Positions 5,770 to 6,311 of a stretch of DNA of 6,311 bases are shown here, piece after piece (position 1 is the stretch's first letter; the number at the start of each line of letters is the position of its first letter). The notes beneath the pieces were generated by a model. That model was not told where the DNA came from, did not search any database, and saw only the letters and a list, made by a program, of their open reading frames with translations. The position numbers and the translations under genes were made by a program. Origin of the DNA: RFQD01 sp049314515 (GTDB taxonomy: Bacteria; Actinomycetota; Actinomycetes; Actinomycetales; Microbacteriaceae). The DNA is taken from positions 1 to 6,311 of the forward strand of contig JBMOEY010000084.1 of NCBI GenBank assembly GCA_049314515.1. Reading direction: 5' to 3'.

Positions 5770-6233
5770 TTCGTGACCACGTCCGAGAGGTCAGTGCACG
5801 TGCCGGTCTGCGGTAGGTAGCTCACCGCGCCGCCCAGGTCGACGAGCACTGTCGTTCCTGACACGGCGTTCGAATCGATCGCCACCTCAATCGCGGGCGA
5901 ACGACCGAAGGTCGTGTAGCGGTAGAGCGGAGCATCCGCATCGTCTTCAATCCAGTCGATGCCGTTGACCTCAACACACGGCAGTGTGGTCGGCCCGGGC
6001 ACCGTCACACCACACGTGAGCAACACGCTCGCCGGCGTGCCCCAGGCACCCGTCGCCTGCGCGTTCGTCTCACGTTTGGGTTGCTCGGCAACGAGATCCG
6101 GCAAGCGAACGATGACGGATGCGCACGCCGGATTGTTCGCGTCCTCCGCAGGTGTCATCGGCACGGCGCCGGCGCACCCGGTGAGGGCGAGCGTCGGCAC
6201 GAGAACCAACAGGGACAAGACGCGCGTGTTCAT
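5766..6233 (-). CDS. DUF3515-type secreted lipoprotein, function unknown
   Basis: This is a small exported protein, recognised as the actinobacterial DUF3515 family. From ATG 6233 it has 155 residues: a short basic n-region (MNTR), a hydrophobic core, and the lipobox LALTGC with the lipidated Cys at residue 20, so the mature protein should be anchored outside the membrane. The mature part contains DANNPACASVIVRLPDL, KRETNAQATGAWG, VLLTCGV, LPCVEVNGIDWIEDD and YRYTTFGRSPAIEV, with several cysteines that could pair in disulfides. No catalytic motif is seen and I do not assign a function. The start is a choice: ATG 6233 gives the most typical signal peptide and fits a leaderless mRNA; GTG 6254 has an AAGG 9 nt upstream; ATG 6239 is also possible. 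Its conserved-looking placement beside ddl hints at an envelope role, which is inference only. Confidence 0.85.
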   Translation of the reverse strand: MNTRVLSLLVLVPTLALTGCAGAVPMTPAEDANNPACASVIVRLPDLVAEQPKRETNAQATGAWGTPASVLLTCGVTVPGPTTLPCVEVNGIDWIEDDADAPLYRYTTFGRSPAIEVAIDSNAVSGTTVLVDLGGAVSYLPQTGTCTDLSDVVTN

Positions 6234-6240
6234 CACCATC

Positions 6241-6246
6241 AGACTA
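6241..6246 (-). promoter_or_regulatory. Candidate -10 element for the DUF3515 gene
   Basis: Read on the minus strand, TAGTCT fits the TAnnnT actinobacterial -10 pattern and ends 7 nt before ATG 6233, the spacing expected for a leaderless transcript. No clear -35 is seen. The hexamer is short and could be chance; a start at GTG 6254 would rule it out. Confidence 0.35.
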
Positions 6247-6260
6247 CGTGTCACAACCCA

Positions 6261-6266
6261 TAGCCT
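6261..6266 (+). promoter_or_regulatory. Candidate -10 element for the plus-strand gene starting at 6274
   Basis: TAGCCT fits TAnnnT and ends 7 nt before ATG 6274, which would place transcription start at or next to the start codon. There is no Shine-Dalgarno in front of this ATG, which agrees with a leaderless mRNA. A -35 is not recognisable. Confidence 0.35.
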
Positions 6267-6273
6267 TGAGTGC

Positions 6274-6311
6274 ATGCGACGTGACACACGACTCTCTGAC
6301 TTGCCCGAGGG
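6274..6311 (+). CDS. Start of an unidentified plus-strand gene, cut by the right edge (possibly thiL)
   Basis: ATG 6274 opens a frame reading MRRDTRLSDLPEG to the edge, 12 complete codons and no stop. It diverges from the DUF3515 gene with a 40-nt gap and has a candidate -10 hexamer at leaderless spacing. Twelve residues are too few for a family call. By analogy with actinobacterial gene order, thiamine-phosphate kinase (thiL) often lies next to DUF3515, and the LSDLPEG segment would not clash with its VxDxGE-like N-terminus; this is only a guess. Confidence 0.45.
   Translation, partial: MRRDTRLSDLPE

Noticed and set aside
5770..5830. Possible terminator after ddl, including the palindrome GCACGTGC at 5796-5803
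   Set aside because: No stem with a loop and following T-tract on either strand; the region is also coding for the opposing gene.
6081..6263. Short plus-strand open frame opposite the DUF3515 signal peptide
   Set aside because: Shadow of the lipoprotein gene, no start signal and no recognisable features.
6239..6287. Longer DUF3515 starts up to ATG 6287
   Set aside because: They would put a long unusual n-region before the signal peptide and overlap the divergent gene. GTG 6254 with AAGG remains the only serious alternative.
1..6311. Mobile elements, CRISPR, tRNA/rRNA, riboswitches, defence or toxin genes
   Set aside because: The window is almost fully accounted for by seven housekeeping-type genes and one gene start; no repeats or sequences typical of these elements were seen.

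Overview
This is a GC-rich window (low-to-mid 60s percent by eye) from a high-GC Gram-positive bacterium. The proteins, the frequent 4-base start/stop overlaps and above all a DUF3515-type lipoprotein point to an actinobacterium, most likely Micrococcales and probably Microbacteriaceae. The taxonomic call is inference from sequence style; no search was run.

Layout. Bases 1-5769 are one dense plus-strand run of six genes: the 3' part of leuC (cut by the left edge), leuD, murA, plsC, gpsA and ddl. leuC/leuD are 2 nt apart, leuD/murA share an ATGA, murA/plsC are 15 nt apart, plsC/gpsA share a TTGA, and gpsA overlaps ddl by 98 nt in a different frame. A minus-strand DUF3515 lipoprotein gene (5766-6233) meets ddl tail to tail; one CTAG supplies both stop codons. 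Divergent from it, the first 12 codons of another plus-strand gene begin at 6274 and run off the right edge. The 40-nt divergent gap carries two opposed -10-like hexamers placed for leaderless mRNAs.

How the genes fit together. LeuC and LeuD form isopropylmalate isomerase of leucine synthesis. The next four genes build the envelope: MurA opens peptidoglycan precursor synthesis, GpsA makes the glycerol-3-phosphate backbone of phospholipids, PlsC acylates lysophosphatidate, and Ddl makes the D-Ala-D-Ala dipeptide that ends the peptidoglycan stem peptide. The tight packing suggests co-transcription and translational coupling.

I see no mobile element, CRISPR array, tRNA, rRNA, toxin-antitoxin or defence system, and no clearly new multi-gene system; this is core chromosome. 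The points worth a second look are fine-scale: the 98-nt gpsA/ddl overprint with a helix-like GpsA tail; a perfect 10+10 bp dyad just after the gpsA stop; a rare-codon, AT-rich hairpin segment in the end of leuD ahead of murA; a MurA with an extra N-terminus and a roughly 16-residue insert; a strong excess of GGATGC over GGACGC; and the single CTAG that stops two convergent genes.
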